This document shows positions 9,675-17,024 of a DNA stretch of 48,541 bases, in pieces. The notes beneath the pieces were generated by a model that did no database searches, was not told where the DNA came from, and saw only the letters and a list, made by a program, of their open reading frames with translations. The position numbers were made by a program, and so were the translations under genes. Origin of the DNA: Coxiellaceae bacterium (GTDB taxonomy: Bacteria > Pseudomonadota > Gammaproteobacteria > Diplorickettsiales > Diplorickettsiaceae). Position 1 is the stretch's first letter. The number at the start of each line of letters is the position of its first letter. The stretch lies in contig CANJLU010000002.1 of the NCBI GenBank assembly GCA_947475085.1, positions 1 to 48,541 on the forward strand. The letters are read 5' to 3'.

Positions 9675-10750
9675 GATCTCGTTTGTTGGTGAAATTGCAT
9701 AGCAAGATATGGATTCCACATCATGCCGGTTGCCGAAAGAGCTAAGTCAGCGCCTATATTAAAAAATTCGTTAAAATGTTCCGGTAAAGTGATTCCACCT
9801 ATACCCACTATAACTAAATTTAATTTTTCAGCCTGATTAATTTGAACTAATTTTTTAACACATTGCAATGCTAATTGACGAATCGGATAACCAGACACTC
9901 CACTATAAATCCTTTTTCCAAATGCCGGGCGATAACTTTTATTTAACACACGCATACTGATGGAATTGATAGCACTTATTCCACTTGCTCCGGCACCTGC
10001 TGCAGAGATTAATAAATTAACGAGAGATTCATGTTCATGAATCAAACCTAATTTTAGTAGTATGGGAATACCACGCACACATTTTGCAACACAGCATGTT
10101 ATTTGCGATACATATTCATTACTCCAATATAGAGGTTCTCCTGATTGCATTAAATTGGGACATGAAAAATTTAACTCGATAATATCAGCGCCTGCTTCTT
10201 TGGCCATTAATGCCGCTGCCGCAAAATCTTGTGACATGGATTGTAGCGAATCACCTTCACCATAAACAGACACAATCAACACTTGGCCTTCTGCTAGAGA
10301 ATTTTTTGCAAGCGCTATATCTTGCATAACTATCTTAGGTTCCAAACACCCGTTGCCAAATGAATTACTAATAGCAATTTTGTCATTTATATTTTCAAAT
10401 TTATTCTTGATAAAAAGAACCTCCTTTAAATCAGAATAATCAAATAATTTTTCACAATTGAGATGAACAATATTAGGTAATGGATGCGTAGGATATGCTT
10501 GGCGTCGTATTGTTTTATAGGTTAATACATCAAAACCTAGTTGTGCTAATAATGCAATTCCTTTTCCGGTTGTTGCAGCACAAGCCGCCGCGCCCACACG
10601 AGATACTAAAGGATAGCCAAATAATGATATCCACTGGGTTTTATCTGGCCAAATTCGAGGCAGTGGTTTTATTGATGGGAAAGAGGGATTGCTGAAGTTT
10701 TCTTCAAAAGTTTTATTAATGTCATAGAGAGGCGATGAAACGCTCAACAT
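9671..10750 (-). CDS. pyrD: Dihydroorotate dehydrogenase-like flavoprotein, class 1 type
   Basis: First gene of the operon, completing the path to orotate. The FMN-barrel signature NFSCPN is at residues 194-199, with C197 where class 1 enzymes carry their catalytic cysteine (class 2 PyrD has serine). A lysine in LTYKT (K79), the substrate asparagine region SNSFGNG (129-134) and the phosphate-binding VGIGGI near the C-terminus are visible. There is no N-terminal membrane helix, unlike the quinone-linked class 2 PyrD usual in gammaproteobacteria. No PyrK-like electron-transfer subunit lies nearby, so the oxidant (fumarate, NAD or another) cannot be told. The N-terminal 40 residues are longer than in Lactococcus PyrDA. 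No clear ribosome binding site precedes the ATG. Confidence 0.8.
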   Translation of the reverse strand: MLSVSSPLYDINKTFEENFSNPSFPSIKPLPRIWPDKTQWISLFGYPLVSRVGAAACAATTGKGIALLAQLGFDVLTYKTIRRQAYPTHPLPNIVHLNCEKLFDYSDLKEVLFIKNKFENINDKIAISNSFGNGCLEPKIVMQDIALAKNSLAEGQVLIVSVYGEGDSLQSMSQDFAAAALMAKEAGADIIELNFSCPNLMQSGEPLYWSNEYVSQITCCVAKCVRGIPILLKLGLIHEHESLVNLLISAAGAGASGISAINSISMRVLNKSYRPAFGKRIYSGVSGYPIRQLALQCVKKLVQINQAEKLNLVIVGIGGITLPEHFNEFFNIGADLALSATGMMWNPYLAMQFHQQTRS

Positions 10751-10929
10751 GCGATATGGCTACAAATAATTTCGACTATTTAAACTGATTTTCCTGAAAA
10801 TACCAAGTTTTTTATCATCTTATTTTATATTTTTTCCATAATAGTTTCTTTACCGATCTGCTATATCAGAAATCGAACGAAAAACTATCTCTAGCACGAG
10901 AAGATAATAAGAAATTATGCGGTATAAAA

Positions 10930-10935
10930 ATTATA
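10930..10935 (-). promoter_or_regulatory. Possible -10 element of the pyrimidine operon
   Basis: On the minus strand this reads TATAAT, about 180 bp before the pyrD start and just downstream of tRNA-Leu. The -35 region is weak, so this is only a candidate. No PyrR site, and no leader peptide with a UTP-sensing attenuator, could be recognised in the leader. Confidence 0.3.
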
Positions 10936-10987
10936 GATTCAATACGAATCAAATTGAACGCTCTTTTTGAGAATTAAAGAACTTTAT

Positions 10988-11072
10988 TGGTGCCGAGAAG
11001 AGGACTCGAACCTCCAAGGGTTGCCCCACAAGTACCTGAAACTTGCGTGTCTACCAATTTCACCACCTCGGC
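10988..11072 (-). tRNA. tRNA-Leu, anticodon CAG
   Basis: Read on the minus strand, the 7-bp acceptor stem GCCGAGG pairs with the 3' end, and the gene carries an encoded CCA at 10990-10988. The D-loop motif AATTGGTAGACACGC is typical of leucine tRNAs. The anticodon arm CAAGT-TTCAGGT-ACTTG presents CAG, a long variable arm follows, and GGTTCGAGTCC forms the T-loop. The 85-nt length is class II. The gene lies 32 bp after the rhodanese gene and upstream of the pyrimidine operon on the same strand, so it may be read from an upstream promoter and processed out. Confidence 0.95.
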
Positions 11073-11104
11073 AAATTTCTCTTCTAAGGGCAGGCATTAT
11101 TTGC

Positions 11105-11485
11105 TCATTTTGATAGTGGATAAGTTGCTTCTAACCAAGCTCGCAAACCGCCTTGCAGAGAGGCAACTTGGCGATAACCCATTTTTTGTAGATTATCTGC
11201 CGCCAGGCAAGATCGAAAACCGCCGCTACAATAAACAACAATCTCTGCTTCAAAATCTGGAATGTATTTCTCGATATCTCGCTCAATGATCCCCTTACTA
11301 AGGTGGATTGCATGAGCAATCGATCCTCCTTGAAATTCATTTTGTTCACGTACATCGATCAAATAAAAAGAGTCTTGATTGTTAATTTTTTTATTTAAAT
11401 CAGCAACCGCCAACTCTTTTATCTGAGGCTTTATTTTATCGATTAACTTTATAAAGCCTGATTTATGTTGTTTTTGATTGATCAC
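11105..11485 (-). CDS. Single-domain rhodanese-like sulfurtransferase
   Basis: The protein is one rhodanese domain with the active-site loop YCSGGFRS (cysteine nucleophile, near the middle) and the family's DVREQNEF and LQGGLRAW motifs. Such proteins move sulfane sulfur in the cytoplasm; the acceptor is unknown. I favour the GTG at 11485, giving 126 residues, because AGAGG lies six bases upstream and the domain starts soon after. An ATG at 11527 extends the frame by 14 residues (MKSSLARSLCKRSI), but those residues are encoded by the MITE-like element at 11490-11629 and are unlikely to be native. The ribosome binding site itself is also inside that element. Confidence 0.85.
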   Translation of the reverse strand: MINQKQHKSGFIKLIDKIKPQIKELAVADLNKKINNQDSFYLIDVREQNEFQGGSIAHAIHLSKGIIERDIEKYIPDFEAEIVVYCSGGFRSCLAADNLQKMGYRQVASLQGGLRAWLEATYPLSK

Positions 11486-11489
11486 GATA

Positions 11490-11629
11490 GACCTCTTGCA
11501 TAAGCTGCGTGCTAGACTTGATTTCATCGTTAAACGCTAGTCTACGGCCCTCATTTACTCATGTAAACTCCGGTCCTCGACTATCTTTTGCCTCGAACTC
11601 AAGCCCATCACTGGGTTATGCAAGAGCTC
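11490..11629. mobile_element. 140-bp MITE-like element with 14-bp inverted ends and TA duplication
   Basis: The ends are GACCTCTTGCATAA (11490-11503) and, inverted, GAGCTCTTGCATAA (11629-11616), matching at 13 of 14 bases. Both ends are flanked by TA (11488-11489 and 11630-11631), the target duplication expected for several IS5- or IS630-related transposases. The 140 bp between hold no transposase, so this is a non-autonomous element. It sits between pnp and the rhodanese gene, supplies the G of the pnp TAG stop at one end and an AGAGG ribosome binding site at the other. Confidence 0.7.
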
Positions 11630-13755
11630 TAATGTATTTCGTTTTCCATTTCTTCTGCTTCTATATCTTTCATAGTTAATCGAATTCGGCCTTGTCTATC
11701 TATTTCTAGTACTTTAACCTTGACAATTTGACCTTCGCTCAATACATCACTTACTTGCTCAACACGCTCATTAGAAATTTGTGAAATATGTACTAAGCCA
11801 TCACGACCAGGTAATACGTTAACAAACGCACCAAAATCGGTCAATTTAACAATTGCACCTTCATAAGTACGACCCACTTCCACTTCTGCTGTTACTTTTT
11901 TAATACGCTCTATTGCATTTTGGCAAGCCTGTAAATCAGATGTCGAGATACGAACGACACCATCATCACTAATATCGATTAAAGTTCCAGTTTCTTCAGT
12001 AATAGCGCGAATTGTTGCCCCACCTTTTCCGATTAAATCACGTATTTTTTCAGGGTTTATTTTTAAAGTGGTTATACGCGGCGCGTAAGGAGAAACTTCT
12101 ATACGTGGTTCAGGCAAAATTTCTTGCATAATATTTAATATATGAAGACGACCTTCTTTTGCTTGATTTAACGCTACTTGCAATATTTCTTCAGTAATAC
12201 CGTCAATTTTAATATCCATTTGTAATGCAGTTACGCCTTCTATGGTACCTGCAACCTTAAAATCCATATCTCCTAAATGATCTTCATCACCTAAAATATC
12301 AGTTAACACCGCAAACTGTTCGCCTTCTTTTATTAGGCCCATGGCGATACCCGCTACATGTTTCTTTAAAGGCACGCCAGCATCCATTAAAGCAATACTT
12401 GCGCCACAGACTGTTGCCATAGAGCTAGAACCGTTTGATTCGGTAATTTCAGAAACAACACGTAATACATAAGGAAAATCCGATTCACTTGGTAATACTG
12501 CACGTAAAGCACGTTTCGCTAAATTACCATGTCCAATTTCACGACGTTTAGGACTTCCCATTTGGCCAGTTTCACCCACGCTATACGGAGGAAAGTTATA
12601 ATGAAGCATAAATGTTTCACGCCCTTCTCCATCTAAGGCTTCTACCGTCTGCGCATCTCTATCCGTGCCTAAAGTAGTCACCACTAATGCTTGGGTCTCG
12701 CCTCTAGTGAATAAGGCCGAACCATGCGTACGTGGTAAAAATCCTGGCTGAATAGTAATAGGACGAACGGTAATCTTGTTGCGTCCATCAATCCGTGTTT
12801 CGCCTGATAAAATACGGCCACGCACTATTCTTTCTTCTAAATTTGCTAGGAATAACTGAACAGCTTTAGCGGAAATTCCTTTTTCTTCATCTAACCATTG
12901 TGCAATAAAGCTCTCTTTTAATTTATCTAACTTTATTTTACGCTCAAGCTTTTCCGGAACTTGATAAGCTTCAATTAAGGAAGTTTCGATGGATTGAATC
13001 ATCTCTTTTTCCAGACCCACATCCAAACCAGAAGTTGCATTTTTTACATCCCAACCGGTTTTGCCAGCTTCTGCTGCAAGTTCTTTTATAGCTTGAATAA
13101 CACCTTGCATTTGTTGATGCCCAAATAAAATGGCATTCAACATAATTTCTTCTGGGAGTTCAGCGGCCTGAGATTCCACCATTAAGACGGCTTTTTCTGT
13201 GCCCGCAACTACTAAGTCTAAATCCGATGTTTCAAGCTGCTTAAAACTTGGGTTCAAAATGAACTGTCCTTCGGAATAACCTACTCTTGCTGCTGCTATC
13301 GGACCCTTAAAAGGTAGACCCGACAAGCTTAAAGCCGCAGAAGCGCCAATTAATGCAGGGATATCGGCATTAATATCTGGGTTTGACGACAAGACAGTCG
13401 CAACAATTTGTACTTCATTATAAAAACCTTCAGGAAATAGAGGTCTTATCGGCCGATCAATTAAACGCGAAGTTAAAATTTCTTTTTCAGTGGGTCGCCC
13501 TTCCCGTTTAAAATAACCTCCTGGAATTCGTCCAGCTGCATAGGTGCGTTCTTGATAATGAACTGTCAATGGAAAAAAGTCTCTTTCTTCACCTGCTGGC
13601 TGTTTGTTACCTACAACCGTTACTAAAACAGTAGTACCATCCAAACTTACGACAACCGATGCTGTAGCTTGGCGCGCAACTGCCCCAGTTTCTAGAATTA
13701 TTTCCTGCGAACCGAACTGCACGACTTTCTTAATAGAATTAATTAAAGTTGACAC
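11629..13755 (-). CDS. pnp: Polyribonucleotide nucleotidyltransferase (PNPase)
   Basis: PNPase degrades RNA 3' to 5' with phosphate and belongs to the RNA degradosome. Two RNase PH domains flank a helical domain, followed by a KH domain with GKGG (in [12 protein letters not shown]) and an S1 domain ([20 protein letters not shown]), ending in an acidic tail. The length, 708 residues, matches the family. It starts at GTG 13755 with GAGGGA eight bases upstream. It lies behind rpsO and an intrinsic terminator, the same order as in E. coli. The TAG stop is formed at the junction with a MITE-like element: without the insertion the frame would read on for eight more residues (YRDQSKTT). Confidence 0.97.
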   Translation of the reverse strand: MSTLINSIKKVVQFGSQEIILETGAVARQATASVVVSLDGTTVLVTVVGNKQPAGEERDFFPLTVHYQERTYAAGRIPGGYFKREGRPTEKEILTSRLIDRPIRPLFPEGFYNEVQIVATVLSSNPDINADIPALIGASAALSLSGLPFKGPIAAARVGYSEGQFILNPSFKQLETSDLDLVVAGTEKAVLMVESQAAELPEEIMLNAILFGHQQMQGVIQAIKELAAEAGKTGWDVKNATSGLDVGLEKEMIQSIETSLIEAYQVPEKLERKIKLDKLKESFIAQWLDEEKGISAKAVQLFLANLEERIVRGRILSGETRIDGRNKITVRPITIQPGFLPRTHGSALFTRGETQALVVTTLGTDRDAQTVEALDGEGRETFMLHYNFPPYSVGETGQMGSPKRREIGHGNLAKRALRAVLPSESDFPYVLRVVSEITESNGSSSMATVCGASIALMDAGVPLKKHVAGIAMGLIKEGEQFAVLTDILGDEDHLGDMDFKVAGTIEGVTALQMDIKIDGITEEILQVALNQAKEGRLHILNIMQEILPEPRIEVSPYAPRITTLKINPEKIRDLIGKGGATIRAITEETGTLIDISDDGVVRISTSDLQACQNAIERIKKVTAEVEVGRTYEGAIVKLTDFGAFVNVLPGRDGLVHISQISNERVEQVSDVLSEGQIVKVKVLEIDRQGRIRLTMKDIEAEEMENEIH

Positions 13756-13769
13756 GCTTACATTCCCTC

Positions 13770-13802
13770 AAAAAAAACAAATGGGCGCAAATTACCGCCC
13801 AT
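13770..13802 (-). terminator. Intrinsic terminator between rpsO and pnp
   Basis: On the minus strand ATGGGCG pairs with CGCCCAT across an eight-base loop and is followed by TTGTTTTTTTT. It lies 52 bp after the rpsO stop and just before the pnp start. It should end most rpsO transcripts and let some continue into pnp, as the equivalent terminator does in E. coli. A second small hairpin, CTTCA/TGAAG, lies nearer rpsO. Confidence 0.75.
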
Positions 13803-13854
13803 TAGTACGAATAAAATGTCTTCAACGATGGGCTGAAGAGTATGAATCCCGGAC

Positions 13855-14112
13855 TTAACCACGCAAGCCGAGTTGTTTAATCAGCGTCAAATAACCCTGT
13901 AAATTAACGCCTTTGAAATATTTTAATAATTTACGACGCAAAGCTACTTTCTTTAATAAACCTTGTCGTGAATGATTATCCTTCTTATGCACTTGAAAAT
14001 GGCCATTTAGCTGTTCAATAGCTCCAGATAATAAAGCAATCTGAACCTCTGGGGATCCTGTATCACCCGGAGAACGTTGATATTTAGCCAATATTTCATT
14101 TTTAGCCAACAT
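13855..14112 (-). CDS. rpsO: 30S ribosomal protein S15
   Basis: S15 binds the central domain of 16S rRNA and is a primary assembly protein. The 85 residues carry the family signature [19 protein letters not shown] and RRKLLKYF, and end with the usual LIKQLGLRG. It is three or four residues shorter than most homologues, from a compact N-terminus. A sigma70-like promoter lies 33-62 bp upstream. In E. coli S15 represses its own translation through a leader pseudoknot; I did not establish such a structure here. Confidence 0.97.
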   Translation of the reverse strand: MLAKNEILAKYQRSPGDTGSPEVQIALLSGAIEQLNGHFQVHKKDNHSRQGLLKKVALRRKLLKYFKGVNLQGYLTLIKQLGLRG

Positions 14113-14144
14113 AAAACCTTTTACCTCTTATAAATGAACCCGCT

Positions 14145-14173
14145 ATTCTATGCATAATCCCTGCAACTGACAA
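14145..14173 (-). promoter_or_regulatory. Sigma70-like promoter of rpsO
   Basis: On the minus strand TTGTCA (14173-14168) is followed after exactly 17 bp by TAGAAT (14150-14145). This is the best-formed promoter in the window and points at rpsO, about 30 bp from its start codon. Confidence 0.6.
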
Positions 14174-14327
14174 GGAATATTTTCTCAAATTATCTTTAAC
14201 CTAGTTAAATATCGATAATCTTCCCAATTACAGGAGTCTCCATTAAATTGTCAGTAAAATACTTACTTTTAATTCTCATATTATCCTAATGTATCAAAAG
14301 ACTTTTAAAAAGTTTCAATTTACTTTG

Positions 14328-14395
14328 AAAAATAAAAAATCCCTAACGGGATTATATCTTATACAAAAATTTACTGCCTTCAGCTGGCACGATAA
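14328..14395 (-). ncRNA. Candidate small RNA upstream of rpsO
   Basis: A minus-strand transcript starting just after the extended -10-like TGATATGAT (about 14406-14398) would be about 70 nt long. It would contain a first hairpin TGCC-AGCTGAA-GGCA and end in the orphan intrinsic terminator at 14338-14353. No open frame fits. Only a promoter-like -10 and the terminator support this; there is no good -35, and I recognise no known family. Confidence 0.25.
14338..14353 (-). terminator. Orphan intrinsic terminator
   Basis: On the minus strand AATCCC-GTTA-GGGATT forms a tight stem followed by TTTTATTTTT. No minus-strand protein gene ends here: the next gene to the right runs the other way. It may belong to a small RNA (see 14328-14395). 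Confidence 0.55.
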
Positions 14396-14537
14396 ATCAT
14401 ATCATTATTTAGCATAAACGCTCTGTCATGTTAGAATACCCACCCGCCGCTGACAGCTATTTTGGACTCGTTTGTCAGCGTTGGAAATTATCAGCATGGA
14501 CAGGTAAAATTACCGCTAATTAATAAGTGAAAATGAT

Positions 14538-15188
14538 ATGAAAACTACTAGTAGCATGAGCAAAATTCTTAAAGGATTAATGGGTGAGTTAGGAATTAAT
14601 GAATCGGAACTAGCGCGACGCACCGGGGTAGGTCAACCTGTAGTACATCGAATTTGCTCTGGTGAAACCGATAATCCCAAAGTCGCTACTTTGAGCCCGA
14701 TTGCCAATTTTTTCGCTATCTCTATCAGTCAACTCATTGGCGATGAACCCATATCAGCTGATCGGATTCCAGGCACTTTTAATCCTGACGCCCAAGGTTG
14801 GCGGCAAATTCCATTGCTTAGCTGGCCGCAAGTGCTACATTGGCCTAATCTCACTGAAAAATTAGCACCCTTACCAACGGTTTCTACTGATATCGACATG
14901 AGTCAGCATGCTTATGCGGTTTCTGCTAGAGATACTACTATGGAACCTCGTTTTCCAGAAGGCACCATACTACTTATCGATCCTGATCTAAAACCAAATA
15001 GTCTTGATTTTGCTATTGTTCACATTGAAGGACATGATTTACCTAATTTCAAACAAATTTTAATTGATGGCGGACATACCATTCTTAAACCTCTCAATAC
15101 TGATTTCAAAACTTTGCTATTAGATAAGCCTCATCGATTTTTAGGGGTCATGGTCCAATCAAGAATGGATTTTAAAAAGAAAAAATAA
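14538..15188 (+). CDS. XRE-family regulator with degenerate S24 (LexA/CI-like) domain
   Basis: Residues about 8-68 form a lambda-type helix-turn-helix (ESELARRTGVGQPVVHRICSG). Residues 125-208 form an S24 peptidase-like domain as in phage repressors and LexA. The motif normally reading S-M-E-P is TTMEPRFPEG here: the residue at the nucleophile position is T134, not serine. The probable general base K172 (NFKQI) is kept, and no Ala-Gly cleavage bond is obvious in the linker. It is probably a DNA-binding dimer that no longer self-cleaves. It stands alone with no phage genes around, so it is a chromosomal regulator of unknown targets. M1 or M7 could be the start. Confidence 0.8.
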   Translation: MKTTSSMSKILKGLMGELGINESELARRTGVGQPVVHRICSGETDNPKVATLSPIANFFAISISQLIGDEPISADRIPGTFNPDAQGWRQIPLLSWPQVLHWPNLTEKLAPLPTVSTDIDMSQHAYAVSARDTTMEPRFPEGTILLIDPDLKPNSLDFAIVHIEGHDLPNFKQILIDGGHTILKPLNTDFKTLLLDKPHRFLGVMVQSRMDFKKKK

Positions 15189-15250
15189 ACTTCTTTAGGC
15201 GTATTGATAATTGTAACTAATGTGAAGGGTCACGTCAGTAAAGTGTTCAT

Positions 15251-15346
15251 CGTCATTGCGAGCGCGTAGCGCGCGGCAATCCATTGAAAAACTTAATTTT
15301 TTGTGGATGGCCACGGCCTCACTGACGTTTCGACCTCGCCATGACG
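15251..15346. repeat. Nested imperfect inverted repeat, small interspersed palindrome
   Basis: The outer arms CGTCATTGCGAG (15251-15262) and, inverted, CGTCATGGCGAG (15346-15335) match at 11 of 12. Inner arms GGCAATCCA and, inverted, GGCCATCCA match at 8 of 9, around an AT-rich loop. The left arm also holds the small palindrome GCGCGTAGCGCGC. Elements with this wording are scattered in intergenic regions of many intracellular and environmental proteobacteria. It lies between the XRE gene and nth and is more GC-rich than its surroundings. Confidence 0.6.
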
Positions 15347-15384
15347 GACTGTTTTTTAATTTTTATACTGTGATCTAAATTGTC

Positions 15385-16023
15385 ATGAATCAAAAAAAGC
15401 GTACAGCAATTTTTCAACGTTTTCACACTGATAATCCCCACCCAACAACAGAGTTAGTTTATTCCTCACCTTTTGAGCTATTGATTGCGGTTATTCTTTC
15501 CGCGCAGGCAACCGATAAATCAGTTAATCAGGCAACGCAAACATTATTCGTTAAAGCAAATACACCAAAAAAAATAGCCAGATTGGGTTTAACTGGTTTA
15601 AAAAAGTATATAAAAACTATCGGCTTATATAATACTAAGGCAAAAAATATCATAAAAACCTGTAAAATTTTGCTGGAGCAATATCAAGGAAAAGTTCCTA
15701 GTAATCGTGAAGCACTAGAAAGTCTACCCGGCGTTGGACGTAAAACAGCTAATGTCATTCTTAATACTGTTTTTCATCAACCCACCATTGCCGTTGATAC
15801 GCATATTTTTCGAGTGTGTAACAGGACGGGTCTCGCACCTGGAAAAACCCCTTTGGCCGTTGAGAAAACCTTATTAAAAGTCGTTCCCAAAAAGTATTTA
15901 AAAAACGCTCATCATTGGTTAGTGTTACATGGGCGCTATACTTGTTTAGCTCGTAAACCCAAATGTCCTGAGTGTATCATCCAAGATCTTTGCGAATATC
16001 CCCACAAAACTGTACTCAAATAA
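15385..16023 (+). CDS. nth: Endonuclease III (Nth)
   Basis: Nth is a DNA glycosylase/AP lyase that removes oxidised pyrimidines in base excision repair. The helix-hairpin-helix LPGVGRKTA contains catalytic K120, and D138 lies in AVDTHIFRV; both fall at the same numbers as in E. coli. The C-terminal iron-sulfur motif C-x6-C-x2-C-x5-C is complete (CLARKPKC, CPEC, CIIQDLC). The length of 212 residues is typical. It is transcribed alone and converges on hemC. Confidence 0.97.
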   Translation: MNQKKRTAIFQRFHTDNPHPTTELVYSSPFELLIAVILSAQATDKSVNQATQTLFVKANTPKKIARLGLTGLKKYIKTIGLYNTKAKNIIKTCKILLEQYQGKVPSNREALESLPGVGRKTANVILNTVFHQPTIAVDTHIFRVCNRTGLAPGKTPLAVEKTLLKVVPKKYLKNAHHWLVLHGRYTCLARKPKCPECIIQDLCEYPHKTVLK

Positions 16024-16067
16024 ATCAAACCTTGTAAACCTCACTGTTTTGTGAGCACTTAGCGTCT

Positions 16068-17009
16068 CTAAGTACCCGTATTTAAAATCCCTTTTAGAAT
16101 TTCTTCAACACCAAGATCACGTAAATTCTGTGCGGCTAAAAATCCAATTTTTTCTGCATCGGCAATAGAACCTTGCTTTTCAACTTTAATGAGTTTTGTG
16201 CCTTCTAGATTTCCTACTAGAGCCCGCAAATTCAATTGGCCGTAACCCAGTGTAGTTGCATAAGCCGCTATAGGCACTTGGCAGCTGCCTCCGAGTTCTC
16301 GGCTTAAAGCTCGTTCAGCTAACACACAATAATAGGTATCCGGATCAGTCAATTTAGAAATAGTTGCTATGCTTTCTTCATCATCTGCGCGGCACTCAAT
16401 TCCTAAAGCACCTTGCCCTGGCGCAGGCAAAAAACAAGTGGTTTCTAAATATTCGCTAATACAATCTGTTTTTTTTAAACGTATTAGTCCTGCGGCTGCT
16501 AAAATTATTGCGTCAAATTCGCCTGCAGCCAATTTGTCCAGACGCGTTCCTACATTTCCCCGTAATACTTTCACTTGTAAATCTGGACGCAAAGCCAATA
16601 ATTGCGATTGGCGCCGTAAACTTGAAGTTCCTATATAAGATCCAGACGATAATTGTATTAAAGGTTGCGCAAATCTTGAAATTAATACATCACGAGGATC
16701 TTCTCGCTTGCAAATGGCCGCTAATACTAAACCTGTTTCTAAATCCATCGGCAGATCTTTCATGGAATGAACGGCTATATCTGCCTGATGATTAAGCAAA
16801 GCTCCTTCTAATTCTTTAACAAACAAACCTTTACCACCTAATTTACTTAAAGAACTATTTTGCTGTCGGTCACCTTCTGTAAGCAAAGGAAGCAGACTGA
16901 TGGTTAAATATGGAAATAGTATCTCCAATTGTTCTTTAATGGTATTGGCTTGCCAATAGGCTAAGGGACTTTTTCGAGTAGCAATACGTAAAAATTTTTT
17001 CTTATCCAA
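16068..17009 (-). CDS. hemC: Porphobilinogen deaminase (hydroxymethylbilane synthase)
   Basis: HemC joins four porphobilinogens into hydroxymethylbilane, the HemD substrate. The N-terminal LRIATRKSPLAYWQA, the VHSMKDLP loop, the arginine-rich TSSLRRQSQ and the dipyrromethane cofactor cysteine in LGGSCQVP are all present. I prefer the TTG at 17009, which has GGGG about six bases upstream, gives 313 residues and places that cysteine at C243 (C242 in E. coli). A TTG at 17021 would add four residues. It follows the acyltransferase gene by a few bases on the same strand, so it is transcribed from that unit and not with hemDXY. Confidence 0.95.
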   Translation of the reverse strand: MDKKKFLRIATRKSPLAYWQANTIKEQLEILFPYLTISLLPLLTEGDRQQNSSLSKLGGKGLFVKELEGALLNHQADIAVHSMKDLPMDLETGLVLAAICKREDPRDVLISRFAQPLIQLSSGSYIGTSSLRRQSQLLALRPDLQVKVLRGNVGTRLDKLAAGEFDAIILAAAGLIRLKKTDCISEYLETTCFLPAPGQGALGIECRADDEESIATISKLTDPDTYYCVLAERALSRELGGSCQVPIAAYATTLGYGQLNLRALVGNLEGTKLIKVEKQGSIADAEKIGFLAAQNLRDLGVEEILKGILNTGT

Positions 17010-17024
17010 AACTCGCCCCAAGTA

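Larger units (their letters stand above)
14113..14537. other. Intergenic region between rpsO and the XRE regulator
   Basis: These 425 bp hold the rpsO promoter, an orphan minus-strand terminator with a candidate small RNA, and an 8-bp dyad (CGCTGACA at 14448-14455 and its complement at 14473-14480) that could be an operator for the following regulator. A 31-codon open frame starts at ATG 14428 but has no ribosome binding site. Confidence 0.5.

Noticed and set aside
14448-14480. 8-bp dyad CGCTGACA/TGTCAGCG with a 17-base loop upstream of the XRE regulator as a firm operator
   Set aside because: An 8-bp match with a free loop length is expected several times by chance in a window of this size; kept only as a candidate site within the intergenic description.
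14428-14523. 31-codon open frame (MLEYPPAADSYFGLV...) before the XRE gene
   Set aside because: It has no ribosome binding site, no recognisable family, and the length is compatible with chance.
16040-16067. Small palindromes CTCAC/GTGAG and ACTTAG/CTAAGT between nth and hemC as a bidirectional terminator
   Set aside because: Stems are only 5-6 bp and no T-run follows on either strand.
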